Below are positions 20,163 through 31,700 of a stretch of DNA of 64,000 bases, piece after piece. Within the stretch, counting starts at the first letter, position 1. Each line of letters begins with the position of its first letter. Origin of the DNA: Saccharomonospora xinjiangensis XJ-54. Its GTDB lineage: Bacteria; Actinomycetota; Actinomycetes; Mycobacteriales; Pseudonocardiaceae. Location: NCBI RefSeq assembly GCF_000258175.1, contig NZ_JH636049.1:644982-708981 (forward strand), read 5' to 3'. Under the pieces are notes generated by a model that had not been told where the DNA came from, made no database searches, and worked only from the letters and a program-made list of their open reading frames with translations. The position numbers and the translations under genes were made by a program.

Positions 20163-23100
20163 GCGATCTCCACTCCTCGTTCGAACTCGTTATCGACCAG
20201 CGCGAACAGCTCGTCGTCGCTCGCGGTGTCGAGGTCGCCGCCCGAACCGGACGGCTCGCCGCAGGACCGCAGCAGGTCCCGAAGCCGTGCGGCCACCCTG
20301 CGCCGGGAGTCGTCGTCGGACACGGCGGAAGGCAGGGCCCGGCTCAGCCGGTCGAGCTGGTCCAGCACCGTGTCCTCGGTGTCAGTGCCTGACATGCTCG
20401 GTGCCGGAACGGAAGCGCTGTCCAGGTCGAGCTGCTCCAGCAGGTGTTCCGTCAGCCGTGACGGCGTCGGGAAGTCGAAGATCAACGTCGCGCGCAGCCG
20501 TGCTCCGGTGATCCGGGTGACCCGGTTGCGCAGCTCCACCGCCGTCAGCGAGTCGAAGCCCTGTTCCAAAAAGGACCGTTCGGGATCGACGGCGGAGGCC
20601 GAGGCGTGTCCCAGCACCGCTGCGGCGTTGGCGCGCACCGTGTCCAGCAGTTCCCGCCGCCGATCGGCCTCCCCGAGTGCGGCCAGCGTCCGGAGGAGCG
20701 TCGCACTGTCGCCCGCGGCCGTCTTGCGAGCCGGGGTGGGAACGAGTTCGCGCACCATCGGCGGCAGGGTGTCGCCGAGTTCCCGCAGGGCCGCGAGGTC
20801 GAGTCGGACAGGCACAAGCGCCGCATGGTCGAGGCCGTGTGTGGCGTCGAGTAACGCGAGCCCTTCGGCCACCGACAGGGGCAGCGCACCGTTGCGCGCC
20901 ATGCGTGCCAGCGCCGTTTCGTCGAGCCTGCTGCCCATGCCGTTCGACTCGCTCCACACTCCCCAGGCGAGCGACGTCGCGCTGAGGCCGCGCGCCCTGC
21001 GGAGGACGGCGAGTGCGTCGAGGAAGGCGTTGGCCGCGGCGTAGGCGCCCTGGCCTGGGCCGCCGAAGGTGGTGGCACCCGACGAGAACAGGATGAACGC
21101 CTTGAGATCGAGTTCGCCGGTCAGCCGGTGCAGGTTCCACGCGCCGTCAGCCTTGGGGCGCAGCACCCGATCCACCTGGCCGGTGCCGAGCGATTCGACC
21201 AGCCCGTCGTCCACCACGCCGGCCGTGTGCACCACGCCGGCCAGCGGGCGGTCGGCGGGGATGGCGTCGAGCACTGCCGCCACGGCGGCGGGATCGGCGA
21301 CGTCGCAGGCGGCGAAGGTCACCTCCGCGCCTGCCTCGACGAGGTCGGCGGCCAGTTCACCCGCTCCCTCCGCCTGGTCACCGCGCCGCGACAGCAACAC
21401 CAGATGGCGCACGCCGTGTGCGGTGGCCAGGTGCCGCGCGACGAGGCGGCCGAGCCCGCCGGATGCGCCGGTGATCAGCACGGTGTCGTGCTCGGTGAAA
21501 CCGAACCCGGTCGCCTCGGCTGGCTCAGCCCTGGTGAGCCGGGGCGCCAGTAGGCGGCCCGCCCTGATCGCGAGCTGCGGCTCCGCACCGGCGACGGCGG
21601 CGGGGAGAAGGCCGATGTCGGACTTCTCGTCCTCGATGTCCACCACGACGATCCGGTCGGGATGCTCTGACTGCGCGCTGCGCAGAAGGCCCCAGACCGA
21701 CGCGGCGGGAAGCTCCGGTTCGGCCTCCGGTCCCGCCGGGATCGCCCGCCGGGTCACCACCGCGAGGCGCGTGTCGGCGAGCCGGTCGTCGCTCAGCCAG
21801 GCGCGCACGGTGCCGAGCACGTCCGCGAGCGCGTCACGCACCTCGGCGGGCACGTCGTCGCCGGAGGACGCGGGGTCGCCGGGCACGGTGGTCACGGTGG
21901 TCACGATGATGTCGGGCCGCTGCGCCGTTCCGGCCGCGACGGCGTCGGCCAGCGCACCCGGTGTGGGGAACACGCCACTGTGCTCGCCGGTGGAAAGCCA
22001 CGGCGCCCAGTTCCAGGTGTCCGGCCCCACCAGCGCGATCCGGTGGAAGGCGTCGGCCGGCAGGGGTTGTTCGGGCCAGGTGAGCCGGAAGAGCGAGTTC
22101 CTCGGAAGGCGTCCGCCGCCGCCGAGCTGGTCGGCGGAGACAGGACGCATCACCAATGATTCGACGGAGGCCACGGCGGCGCCTGCCGCGTCGGCGATCC
22201 GCACCGACACCGCGTTGTCCCCGGCCGGAGCGAGCCGGACCCGCACCGACGTGGCACCCGAGGCGTGCAGGCTCACCCCGCTCCAGCTGAACGCGACGCT
22301 GCCGCCGGAGGAGGTGTCCTCGGGTGTGGTGAACACCGAACCGAGGCCCATGCCGTGCAGTGCCGCGTCGAGCAGGGCGGGGTGCAGCCCGTATCGTCCG
22401 GCGTCCGCGGCCTCGCTCTCGGGGAGCTGGACGTCGGCGAGGATCTCCGCGTCACCGAGCTGCCAGGCGGCGCGCAGTCCTTGGAAGGCGGGGCCGTAGT
22501 CGATGCCCGAGTCCGCGAGGCGCTGGTAGAGGTCCTCGGCGGCAAGGGGGACGGCCCCTTGGGGTGGCCACTGCCCTTCCGGGGACGCCGCCGGTTCGGT
22601 TCCGTGGGTCAGTGTCGCGCTCGCGTGCCGGGTCCAGTTCTCCTCCACCGCGCCCGAGGGACGGGAGTGGATGCTCACCTCGCTCGTGCCGGACTCGCCG
22701 GTGACGCTCACCTGGAGGTCGTAGGCGGTGTCTCCTTCGAGCACGAGGGGGGCTTCGAGGGTGAGTTCGTCGATGCGGTCGTGGCCGAGTTCGCGGCCGG
22801 CACGCAGCGCGAGTTCCACGAACGCCGAACCGGGCACGATCACGGTGTCCAGCACGGAGTGATCGGCGAGCCACGGGTGTGTCGCCGCCGAGAGTGAACC
22901 GGTGAGGATGCGCCCGCCGCCGTCTGCGGGGTGCACGGTGGCACCGAGCAGCGGATGTCCTGCCGCGATCTGCCCGAGGCCCGCCGGATCGCCGGGGCGC
23001 GTCGTCGGCTGCGGCCAGTAGCGTTCGTGTTGGAAGGCATAGGTGGGCAAGCTGATCGCGGGACCGCCGGGGTCACCGATCACGGCGGACCAATCGACCT

Positions 23101-25730
23101 CGACGCCCCGGGTGTGTGCCTCGCCGAGGGAGCGCAGGAACCGGTCGAGGTCGCCGTCATCACGCCGCAACGTGCCCAGCGCGACGGCGTCCTCCGAGGT
23201 CTCCTGGATCGCCATGGTGAGAACGGGATGCGGACTGCATTCCACAAAAGAACGGTGACCTTGCGCGGTGAGCGTCTCGATCGCGTCGGAAAACCGGACC
23301 GTCTCCCGCAAATTCCGATACCAATACTCCGCACCCAACTCCGCCGTATCCAACCAACCACCCGTCACCGTCGAAAAAAACGGAACCGACGACGACCGAG
23401 GCACCACCGACGACAAAACACTCAACAACTCATCCCGAACCAACCCCACCTGATCCGAATGCGACGCATAATCCACCGCCACCCACCGCACCCGAACACC
23501 ATCACGCTCACACCCCGCAACAAACCCCTCCAAACCCCCCACATCACCCGACACCACCACCGAAGAAGGACCATTCACCGCCGCAACCCCCACCCCGAGT
23601 GGAAGGTGGAACGGGTGGTGGACAAGGCATGAACCACCGACACCATCCCACCCCTGACGGTCCCGTTCCAGGAAGGACAACCGGCAGCAAACCTGGGCAC
23701 CCAGCGCGTCATCCGTTATCGAGGACAGGAGAGCAACACACGCCGCCGCAATCTCACCCTGCGAATGCCCCACCACACCCACAGGAACAACCCCCCACGA
23801 CTCCCACAACCGAGCCAACGACACCAACACCACAAAACAACACAGGCTGAACCACATCAACCCGATCCAACCCACCCCCCAACTCCTCAACAACACACCA
23901 ATCAACCAACCCCTCCACCACACCCGCAACCTCACCAAACGCCTCCGCAAAAACCGAAGACGACTCCAACAACCCCAACACCATCCCCACCCACTGCGAA
24001 CCCTGCCCCGGAAAAACAAAAACGGGACGTTCGGTTCCGCGAACGAGGTCGCCCTGCACAACGGCCGGATCGGGTTCGCCCCGGCGCAGCGCGCCGAGCG
24101 CGGAGCGCAGTGATTCGCGCGTGTCGCCGACGAGAACGGCTCGGGTGTCGAAGGTGGAACGGGTGGTGGACAGGGCGTGCGCGACCTGGCAGGGGCTTGC
24201 CGTGGGGTCGCGTTCCAGGAAGGACAGCAGGCGGGAAGCCTGGGCACGCAGCGCGTCGCCGGTTTTCGCGGACAGGAGCAGCGGGACCGGGTTCCCGGTA
24301 CTCGCGCCGGTCTCGGGCTGGGGTGTCTCGGGTGCTTGTTCGAGGATGACGTGGGCGTTGGTTCCGCTGACCCCGAACGACGACACCCCAGCCCTGCGAG
24401 GACGATCCACTTCTGGCCACTCGGTCGTCGAGGTCACCAACTCCACCGCACCCGACGACCAATCCACCCGCGACGACGGCGCATCAACATGCAAAGTCCC
24501 CGGCACAACACCACGCCGCAACGACTCCACCATCTTGATCACACCAGCCACACCAGCCGCAGCCTGCGTATGACCAACATTCGACTTCACCGACCCCAAC
24601 AACAACGGAACACCCCGCCGCCCAGAGCCGAACACCTCCACCAACGCACCAGCCTCAATCGGATCACCCAACCGAGTCCCCGTCCCATGCGCCTCCACCA
24701 CATCCACATCAGACGGTGTGAGCCCTGCGGAGGAGAGCGCGTCGCGGATCACGCGGACCTGCGAGGGGCCGTTCGGTGCGGTCAGGCCGCTGCTCGCACC
24801 GTCCTGGTTCACGGCCGAGCCGCGTACCACCGCGAGAATGCGGCGCCGGTTGCGCACGGCGTCGGACAGCCGCTCCAGCACCACCACACCGGCTCCCTCT
24901 CCCCAGCCGGTGCCGTCGGCGGCGTCGGCGAAGGCCTTGCAGCGCCCGTCCGGAGCCAGACCGCGCTGCCTGCTGAAGCTGACGAAACCCTCCGGTGTGG
25001 ACATGACGGAGACTCCGGAGGCGAGCGCGAGTGCGCACTCCCCCGCCCGCAGTGCCCGCATGGCGAGGTGCAGCGCGACAAGCGAGGAGGAGCAGGCGGT
25101 GTCCACGGTCACGGCTGGCCCTTCGAGGCCGAGGACGTAGGACACCCGGCCCGACAGCACACTGCCCGCGTTGCCGATCCCGATGTGGCCTTCCAGCTCG
25201 TCGGGCGCGTCGGCCAGCAGGGTCGGGTAATCGCGCCCGTTGGTGCCGGCGAAGACACCGGTGCCGGTGCCCTTCAGCGACTGCGGGTCGATGCCCGCGT
25301 GTTCCAGCGCCTCCCACGACACCTCAAGCAACAACCGCTGCTGCGGATCCATCGCCAGCGCCTCACGCGGAGAGATCCCGAAGAACCCCGCATCGAACCC
25401 CGCCACATCATGAAGAAACCCACCCTCACGCACATACGACGTCCCAGCCCGATCCGGATCGTCATCGAACAACCCCGACAGATCCCAACCCCGATCCACC
25501 GGAAAACCCGACAACGCGTCCGTGCCGGATTCGAGCAGGTCCCACAGCTCGCCGGGTGAGCCGACACCGCCGGGAAGGCGGCAGCCGATGCCGACGATCG
25601 CGATCGGTTCCCTCGCCTCGTCGCTGAGCTTGCGGTTCTGCTTGCGGAGGCGCTTGACCTCCTTCAACGAGTCCCGCAGCGCTTCGACGATTTCAGTCTG
25701 CGACGTCTGGCTCATGCTCTGCTCCGTCAT
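20159..25730 (-). CDS. Modular type I PKS, module 4: KS-AT-DH-KR-ACP (frameshifted as read)
   Basis: Single-module PKS whose frame breaks once inside the AT at about 23834-23837. Removing one base gives a continuous protein of 1,856 residues. Order: docking helix ([16 protein letters not shown]), KS (from about 42, DTACSSS, HGTGT), AT (about 575-850, GHSQGE, YASHS, methylmalonyl type), DH ([23 protein letters not shown]), KR (about 1413-1570, VDD motif, [15 protein letters not shown]) and ACP (QGFDSL, about 1723), ending in an acidic docking tail. Much of KS-AT and part of DH is nearly identical to module 1. Besides the extra base, 137 bases of the AT just after GHSQGE are chimeric and erase the conserved RVVVLRSR stretch. 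If real, the module would be dead; an assembly fault in a long repeat is more likely. ATG 25730 overlaps the previous stop (ATGA). Confidence 0.88.
22738..22843. repeat. DH tract shared with module 1 (copy at 37843-37948)
   Basis: These 106 bases in the module 4 DH are identical to 37843-37948 in the module 1 DH, at the same 15,105-base offset as the adjoining AT tract. They encode the stretch from the DH beta-strand LTLEAPLVL back through the HxxxGxxxxP loop. Flanking DH sequence is clearly diverged, so this looks like a local conversion tract. Confidence 0.85.
23597..23733. other. Chimeric 137-base stretch inside the module 4 AT
   Basis: The AT repeat matches module 1 perfectly up to 23596 and again from 23734, at constant spacing. 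The 137 bases between do not: they are a position-by-position blend of the expected AT sequence and of the KS-AT linker at about 24148-24260 (shared strings include gaaggtggaacgggtggtgg and gttccaggaagga). The encoded residues keep the exact length (53 residues over the compared interval) but replace the AT core that normally includes RVVVLRSR. This pattern is typical of a consensus built from two mis-stacked sets of reads. Confidence 0.8.
23834..23837. other. Frameshift in module 4 AT: AAAA versus AAA in the module 1 copy
   Basis: The tract reads ccacaaaacaacac here and ccacaaacaacac in the otherwise matching copy at about 38938-38943. The extra A shifts the PKS frame. Upstream coding sequence ends soon after QPVLF in one frame, and the domain continues from [10 protein letters not shown] in another. 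Deleting one A restores one 1,856-residue protein. Confidence 0.9.
24331..24717. repeat. KS C-terminal tract identical to 39405-39791
   Basis: These 387 bases of the module 4 KS match module 1 at a fixed offset of 15,074 bases. They run from just after the HGTGT-encoding region through NVGHT to the end of the KS. The tract has A/C-rich plus-strand composition (G/T-ending codons), and the match stops sharply at both ends. Confidence 0.87.
25279..25517. repeat. KS N-terminal tract near-identical to 40353-40591
   Basis: These 239 bases encode the early KS region ([16 protein letters not shown] through [13 protein letters not shown]). They match module 1 with one silent difference (atcatgaag versus atcgtgaag), at the same 15,074-base offset as the KS C-terminal tract. 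The KS sequence between the two tracts is diverged. Confidence 0.87.
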
Positions 25731-28700
25731 CGGTCGAGGTCTTCCCTTGCGAGCCGGACGAGGTCGGCGACATCCAGGTCGTCGAGCTGCTCGGCCTCGC
25801 CGTTGGCCTGTCCTTCGTCCGTGTTCTCGTCGCTCCTGCCGAGCTTGAGGAGGTCGTCGAGCAGACCTGCTTCGTCGAGCCGGGTGAGCGGGATCGAGGC
25901 GAGCAGCCCCCTGACCTCGGCCTCCCTCGAGTCGCCACCGTTGCCGGACCCGCCGAGCACCTGGGTGGTCAGCCAGTCCGCCAGCGCGGAAGGGCTCGGA
26001 TAGTCGAAGATCAACGTGGGTGGCAGCCGCAGTCCGGTCCGCGCGGTCAGCTGGTTGCGCAGTTCCACCGCCGTGAGTGAGTCGAAGCCCAGTTCGAGGA
26101 AGCCCCTGGAGACCTCGACCGTGTCCGAGGAGTCGTAGCCGAGGACCTCGGCCACGTGCGAGCAGACCAGATCCAGCATCAGGCGAGCGCGTTCGGTCGC
26201 GTCGGCCCCGGCGAGTCGCCCGAGGAGATCCGACACGGCGTCCGGCTCGTCGGCCACCGTGGTGACCGCCTGCGTGGCGGCGGGAGCCGCGACGCGCACG
26301 GTGACGGGTTCCAGCAGCGCGCTCGACCGGGTGGTGGTGAAGGCGGGCACGAACCTCGGCCAGTCCACATTGGTCACCAGCAGGGTCGCGTCGTCGGTGC
26401 GCAGCGCGTCGAACAATTCGGCGACCGCGCGTTCGGGTGCCATCGGCAGCAGGCCGTTGCGGCGGAGGCGGCTCTGATCGACACCGTCGAGCTTGGCCAT
26501 GCCGTCGCCTTCCCACCAGCCCCACGACACCGACAGCGCGGGCAGCCCCTCGGCGCGGCGGCGTTCGGCCAGCGCGTCGAGGAAGGCGTTGGCCGCGGCG
26601 TAGTTGCCCTGGCCTGGGCTGCCGACCGCGCCTGCCATGGCGGCGTAGAGCACGAACGCGGAGAGGTCGAGGTGCCGGGTCAGCTCGTGCAGGTGCAGTG
26701 CGGCGTCGGCCTTGGGCCGCATGACCTCCGCGATCTTCTCCGGTGTCATCGTGTCGAGGACGCCGTCGGACACCACACCCGCCGTGTGCACGACGGCGGT
26801 CAGCGGGTGCTGGTCAGGGATGTCCGCGAGCAGCGCGGCGACGCCGTCGCGGTCGGCGATGTCGCAGGCGACGACGGACACGCGGGCACCGAGGCCGGTC
26901 AGTTCCTCGGCCAGCGCGGCGGCGCCGGGGGCGTCCGGTCCCCTGCGGCTGACCAGCAGCAGGTGCTCGGCTCCCTCGGCGGCCAGCCGCCGTGCGACGT
27001 GACCTCCCAGTGCCCCGGTGCCTCCGGTGATCAGCACCGTGCCGGAGGGGACCCACTCGGTTCCGCCTTCCACCGGTTCCGCCCTGACCAGCCGCCGCGC
27101 GAGCACGCCTGCCTCGCGGACGGCGAGCTGGTCCTCGCCTCGCGCGTCGGCCAGTACCGCGATCACGTGGTGCCGGGCGGTCTCGGGCGACGGCGGCAGG
27201 TCGATCAGTCCACCCCAGCGTCCGGGGTATTCGAGGGCGGCCACGCGGCCGAGTCCCCACAGCTGCGCCTGCGTCAGGCTGGTGACGGCCTCGCCCGGCT
27301 CGATGGCGACGGCGCCCTGGGTGACACACCACAGCGGTGAGTCGATGGCGGCATCGCCGAGCGCCTGGAGCAGGAGCACGGTGGCCGAGAGGCCGAGTGA
27401 GGCGGAGGGATGGGCCGGGTGCGCTCGGTCGTCGAGTCCCAGCAGGGAGAGCACCCCGGTGATCGCCGAGTCGCCCACCGCCGCGCGGATGCGCTCGGCC
27501 GCGCTGCCGCGATCACCGGCTGGGTCGAGGCGGACGATGCTCACCTGGGCGCCGCTGCCTTCGAGCAGGGTCGCCCTCCAGTCGTCGGCGGGGGCGTCGT
27601 CGATGGCGTCGTCGGGCAGCACCAGCAGCCAGTGGCCCTGCAGCACCGGCGCACCGGTCGTGGGGATCGGCTGCCAGTCCATGCGGTAGCGCCAGGACTG
27701 CTCCGCCTCGGCGGGCCTGCCGGGTGCGTCCAGCCAGTAGCGACGGCGCTGGAAGGCGTAGGTCGGCAGTTCTATCCTGGTAGCGCCCGTACCGGAGAAG
27801 AACGCCGCCCAGTCCGGGCTCACGCCGTTCGCGTGCAGCCTGGCCAGCGCGCCGATCAGCGTCACCGGTTCCGGCCGGTCCTTGCGGCACATGGCGACCG
27901 TCAGCGCCTGCTCACCCGCGCTGTCGGCGGCCATGGCGCTGGCCACGCCGTCAGGTCCGAGTTCGACGAACACAGCGGTGCCCTGATCGGCGAGGCGGCA
28001 CACGCTGTCGCCGAAGCGGACAGCCTCGGAGACGTGCCGGGCCCAGTAGCCCGCCGAGCGGATCTCGTCGGTGGCGAGCTGCCCTGTCAGGTTGGACACC
28101 AGCGGAATGACCGGTGCGCGGTAGGTCAGCTTCTCGGCGATCGTGGTGAACTCGTCGAGCATGCCGTCCATGAGCGGCGAGTGGAACGCGTGACTGACCC
28201 GCAGCCGCTTGGTCTTCGCCCCTCGGGACGCGAGGGCGGCGGCGACGGCGAGCACGGCGTCCTCCTCGCCGGAGAGCACGGTCGCCTTCGGTCCGTTGAC
28301 CGCCGCGATGCCGACCGTTCCCGCGCCGTCCAGCAGCGGGAGAACGTCCTTTTCGGACGCTTCCACCGCGACCATCGCGCCACCGGAGGGAAGGGCCTGC
28401 ATCAGCCGCCCCCGTGCGGCGACCAGCGTCGCGGCGTCGTCGAGATCCAGCACACCGGCGACGTGTGCCGCGGCCACCTCGCCGATGGAGTGGCCGAGCA
28501 CGTAGCCGGGGCGCAATCCCCAGTGGGTCAGCAGCCGGAACAGCGCCACCTCGAAGGCGAAGAGCCCCGCCTGGGTGTAGACGGTCTGGTCGAGCAGCTC
28601 CGCACCGTCCGGGGTCTCGGCGAACACCACCTCACGCACCGGGTGGTCTGCATACCCGTCCAGCCGGGCGTCGAGCCTCGCGCACACCTCGTCGAACGCC

Positions 28701-31700
28701 CGCGCGAAGACCGGGTACGTCTCGTGCAGTTCGCGTCCCATACCGGGGCGTTGTGATCCCTGACCTGAGAAGACGAACGCGCACGTGACCTCGTCGCGCT
28801 GTTCGCCGCGCACCAGGTTCGAGGCCACCCCGCCGTCGGCCAGTGCCCCGAGCGCGCGCATCAGCTCGTCACGGCTCTCAGCGGTGATCACCGCGCGGTG
28901 TTCGAGAGCGGCCCTTGAGGTCACCGTCGAGAAGGCCAGATCGGTGAGGTCGGTGAGGTCGGTGAGGTCACTGCGCTCGGCGAGCCAGTCCGTGAGCCGC
29001 TTCGCCTGGCCCGCCAGCGCCGCCGCGCTCCTGGCCGACACCACCACGGGCACCCGTCCCCTCGGGACGGTCCGCTCGGGCTCGATCACCTCGGTGTCCG
29101 GTGCCTGTTCCACGATCGCATGCGCGTTGGTGCCGCTGATGCCGAACGAGGAGACCCCGGCGCGGCGGGGACGGCCCGTGTCCGGCCACGGCACGGCCTC
29201 CCCGGCCAGGGCCACCGCTCCCTCGGTCCAATCGACGTGGGTTGACGGCGTCTCGGCGTGCAGGGTCTTCGGGATCACCCCGTGCTGGATGGCCAGCACC
29301 ATCTTCATCACCCCGGCCACACCGGCCGCGCCGAGCGTGTGCCCGATGTTCGACTTCACCGAACCCAGCCACAGCGGGTTGTCGTTGCCGTGTTCCCTGC
29401 CGTACGTGGCGAGGACGGCCTGCGCTTCGATCGGGTCACCGAGCGAGGTGCCGGTGCCGTGTGCCTCGACGACATCGACCTCGGCCGCGGTCAGTCCGGC
29501 CGCGTCGAGAGCCTCCCTGATCACCCGCTGCTGGGAGGGGCCGTTCGGCGCGGTGAGCCCGTTGCTGGCGCCGTCCTGGTTCACCGAGGACCCGCTCAGC
29601 ACCGCCAGAACCGGATGCCCGTTGCGCCGGGCGTCGGACAGCTTCTCCAGCAGCAGGATGCCAGCGCCCTCGGCCATGCCGAAGCCGTCGGCGTCGTCGG
29701 AGAACGCCTTGCAGCGGCCGTCGGGCGACAGTCCCCGCTGCCTGCTCGCCGCGACGAGCGTGCGCGGGGTGGCCAGCACGGTGGCACCACCGGCCAGCGC
29801 GAGCGTGCACTCGCCCGACCGCAGCGCCTGCGCGGCGAGGTGCAGCGCCACCAGGGAGGACGAGCACGCCGTGTCCACCGTCATGGCGGGCCCGACGAGC
29901 CCGAGCGTGTAGGACACGCGACCGGACAGCACGCTCGCGCCGGTGCTCGTCACGAGGAAGCCCTCGTCCGACTGCGGCAGATGCTCCGCCAGCGCCGCGT
30001 AGTCCTGGCCGGTCGTCCCGGTGAAGATCCCGGTCCGGCTGCCGCGCAGCGAGGTCGGGTCGATGCCCGCGCGCTCCAGCACCTCCCAGCAGGTCTCCAG
30101 CAACAACCGCTGCTGCGGGTCCATCGCCACCGCCTCGCGGGGGCTGATCCCGAAGAACCCGGCGTCGAACTCGGCGGCGTCGTGCAGGAACCCGCCCTCA
30201 CGGACGTAGCTCGTTCCCGGCTGGTCCGCATCGGGGTGGTACAGGCTTTGCAGGTCCCAGCCACGATCGGACGGCAACTCGGTGATCGCGTCGCCACCGG
30301 CTTCGAGCAATCGCCACAGCTCCTCAGGCGACCGGACGCCTCCGGGGAACCGGCAGCTCATCGCCACGATCGCGATCGGCTCGGTCGCCGAGTCCGCGCG
30401 TTCGATGGCGACCGCACTCGGCCCGGCATCGGAGCCGGGGTCGCCGAACAGTTCCGACAGCAGATGGTCGGTCACCGCCTGCGGGGTCGGGTGGTCGAAC
30501 ACCAGCGTCGCGGGCAGTCGCAGGCCCGCACCCGCCTGGAGCCGGTTGCGGAACTCGACGGCGGTGAGCGAGTCGAAGCCGACCTCACGGAAGGCGCGGC
30601 GCGCACCGATCGTGTCGAGACCGGTGTGCCCGAGCACCGCCGCGGCCGTGGAGCGCACGAGTTGGAGCACGGTTTCCCTGCGCTCGGCCGAGGACGAGGT
30701 GGAAAGACGCGCGGCGAGCGACGAACCCTCCAGTTCGGCGGAGGCCGTCTTCGCGGCGGCGCGGACGAGCCCCCGCAGCAGGTGGGGCAGGGAACCGGCG
30801 CGGGCCTGTGCCCGCAGCGCCGCGAAGTCCAGCCTGGTCGGCACCACGAGCGCGTCGTCAACGGCGTGTGCCGCGTCGAAGAGGGCGAGGCCGTGCTCGG
30901 CCGGGATCTCCACCGTTCCGGTGCGGGCGAGGCGGGCCAGATCCGTCTCGCCGAGCCCGCTGGACTGGTCACCGCGTTCGGCCCACAGGCCCCAGGCCAG
31001 CGACCGCGCGGGCAGTCCCCGATGCCGCCGGTGGTGGGCGAGCGCGTCGAGGACGGTGTTGGCGGCGGCGTAGTTGGCCTGCCCCGGGGAGCCGAAGATC
31101 CCCGCTCCCGAGGAGAACAGGACGAACGCCGACAGCGGCAGCCCCTCGGTCAGTTCGTGCAGGTTCAGCGCCCCGGCGACCTTCGGCCGCAGCACGGCGT
31201 CGAGCCGTTCGGGGGTGATCGAGTCGAGGACGCCGTCGTCGATCACACCGGCCGCGTGGACGACGGCGGTGAGCGGATGCGCCGAGGGGATGCGGGAGAG
31301 CAGGCTCTCCAGCGCGGCGCGGTCGGCGACGTCGCAGGATTCGACGGTCACCGTGGCCCCGAGCGCGCCGAGCCTGTCGCACAGTCGCGCCGCGCTGGAG
31401 GACCGGTTGCCGGTGCGGCTGGTCAGCAGCAGGTGGCGGACACCGTGCGCGGTCACGAGATGTTCGGCCAGCAGCGCCCCGAGTGCACCGGTTCCCCCGG
31501 TGATGAGGACCGTGCCCTCCGCGTCGAACGCGGGCGCGACCGGTTGCTCGGCGGGCCGGGTCCGCGCCAGCCTCGGCACGAGGACCGTGCCCGCACGGAT
31601 CGCCGCCTGCGGTTCACCGGAGGCGACCACCCCGGGCAGCAGGTGAGCGGGCGCCTCGTGGGTGTCCACATCGACGAGCACGACCCTGCCGGGGTTCTCG

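Larger units (their letters stand above)
23271..24026. repeat. AT-domain tract near-identical to 38376-39130
   Basis: Module 4 copy of a roughly 755-base AT tract. Outside 23597-23733 I see one substitution (Cys in module 1, Trp here) and one inserted A against 38376-39130. On the coding strand the codons end mainly in G or T, even TTT TTT, unlike the C/G-ending codons on either side. Confidence 0.88.

Noticed and set aside
15700..22870. Asp for Gly in the HxxxGxxxxP motif of the DH domains of modules 4 and 5 (and of module 6) as evidence of inactivity
   Set aside because: The catalytic His and the DxxxH Asp remain and the rest of the domain is complete, so loss of function is not supported.
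25731..26525. Upstream extension of the module 4 PKS frame
   Set aside because: The extension is the shadow of the preceding PKS gene. The docking-helix start at 25730, coupled by ATGA, is the natural start.
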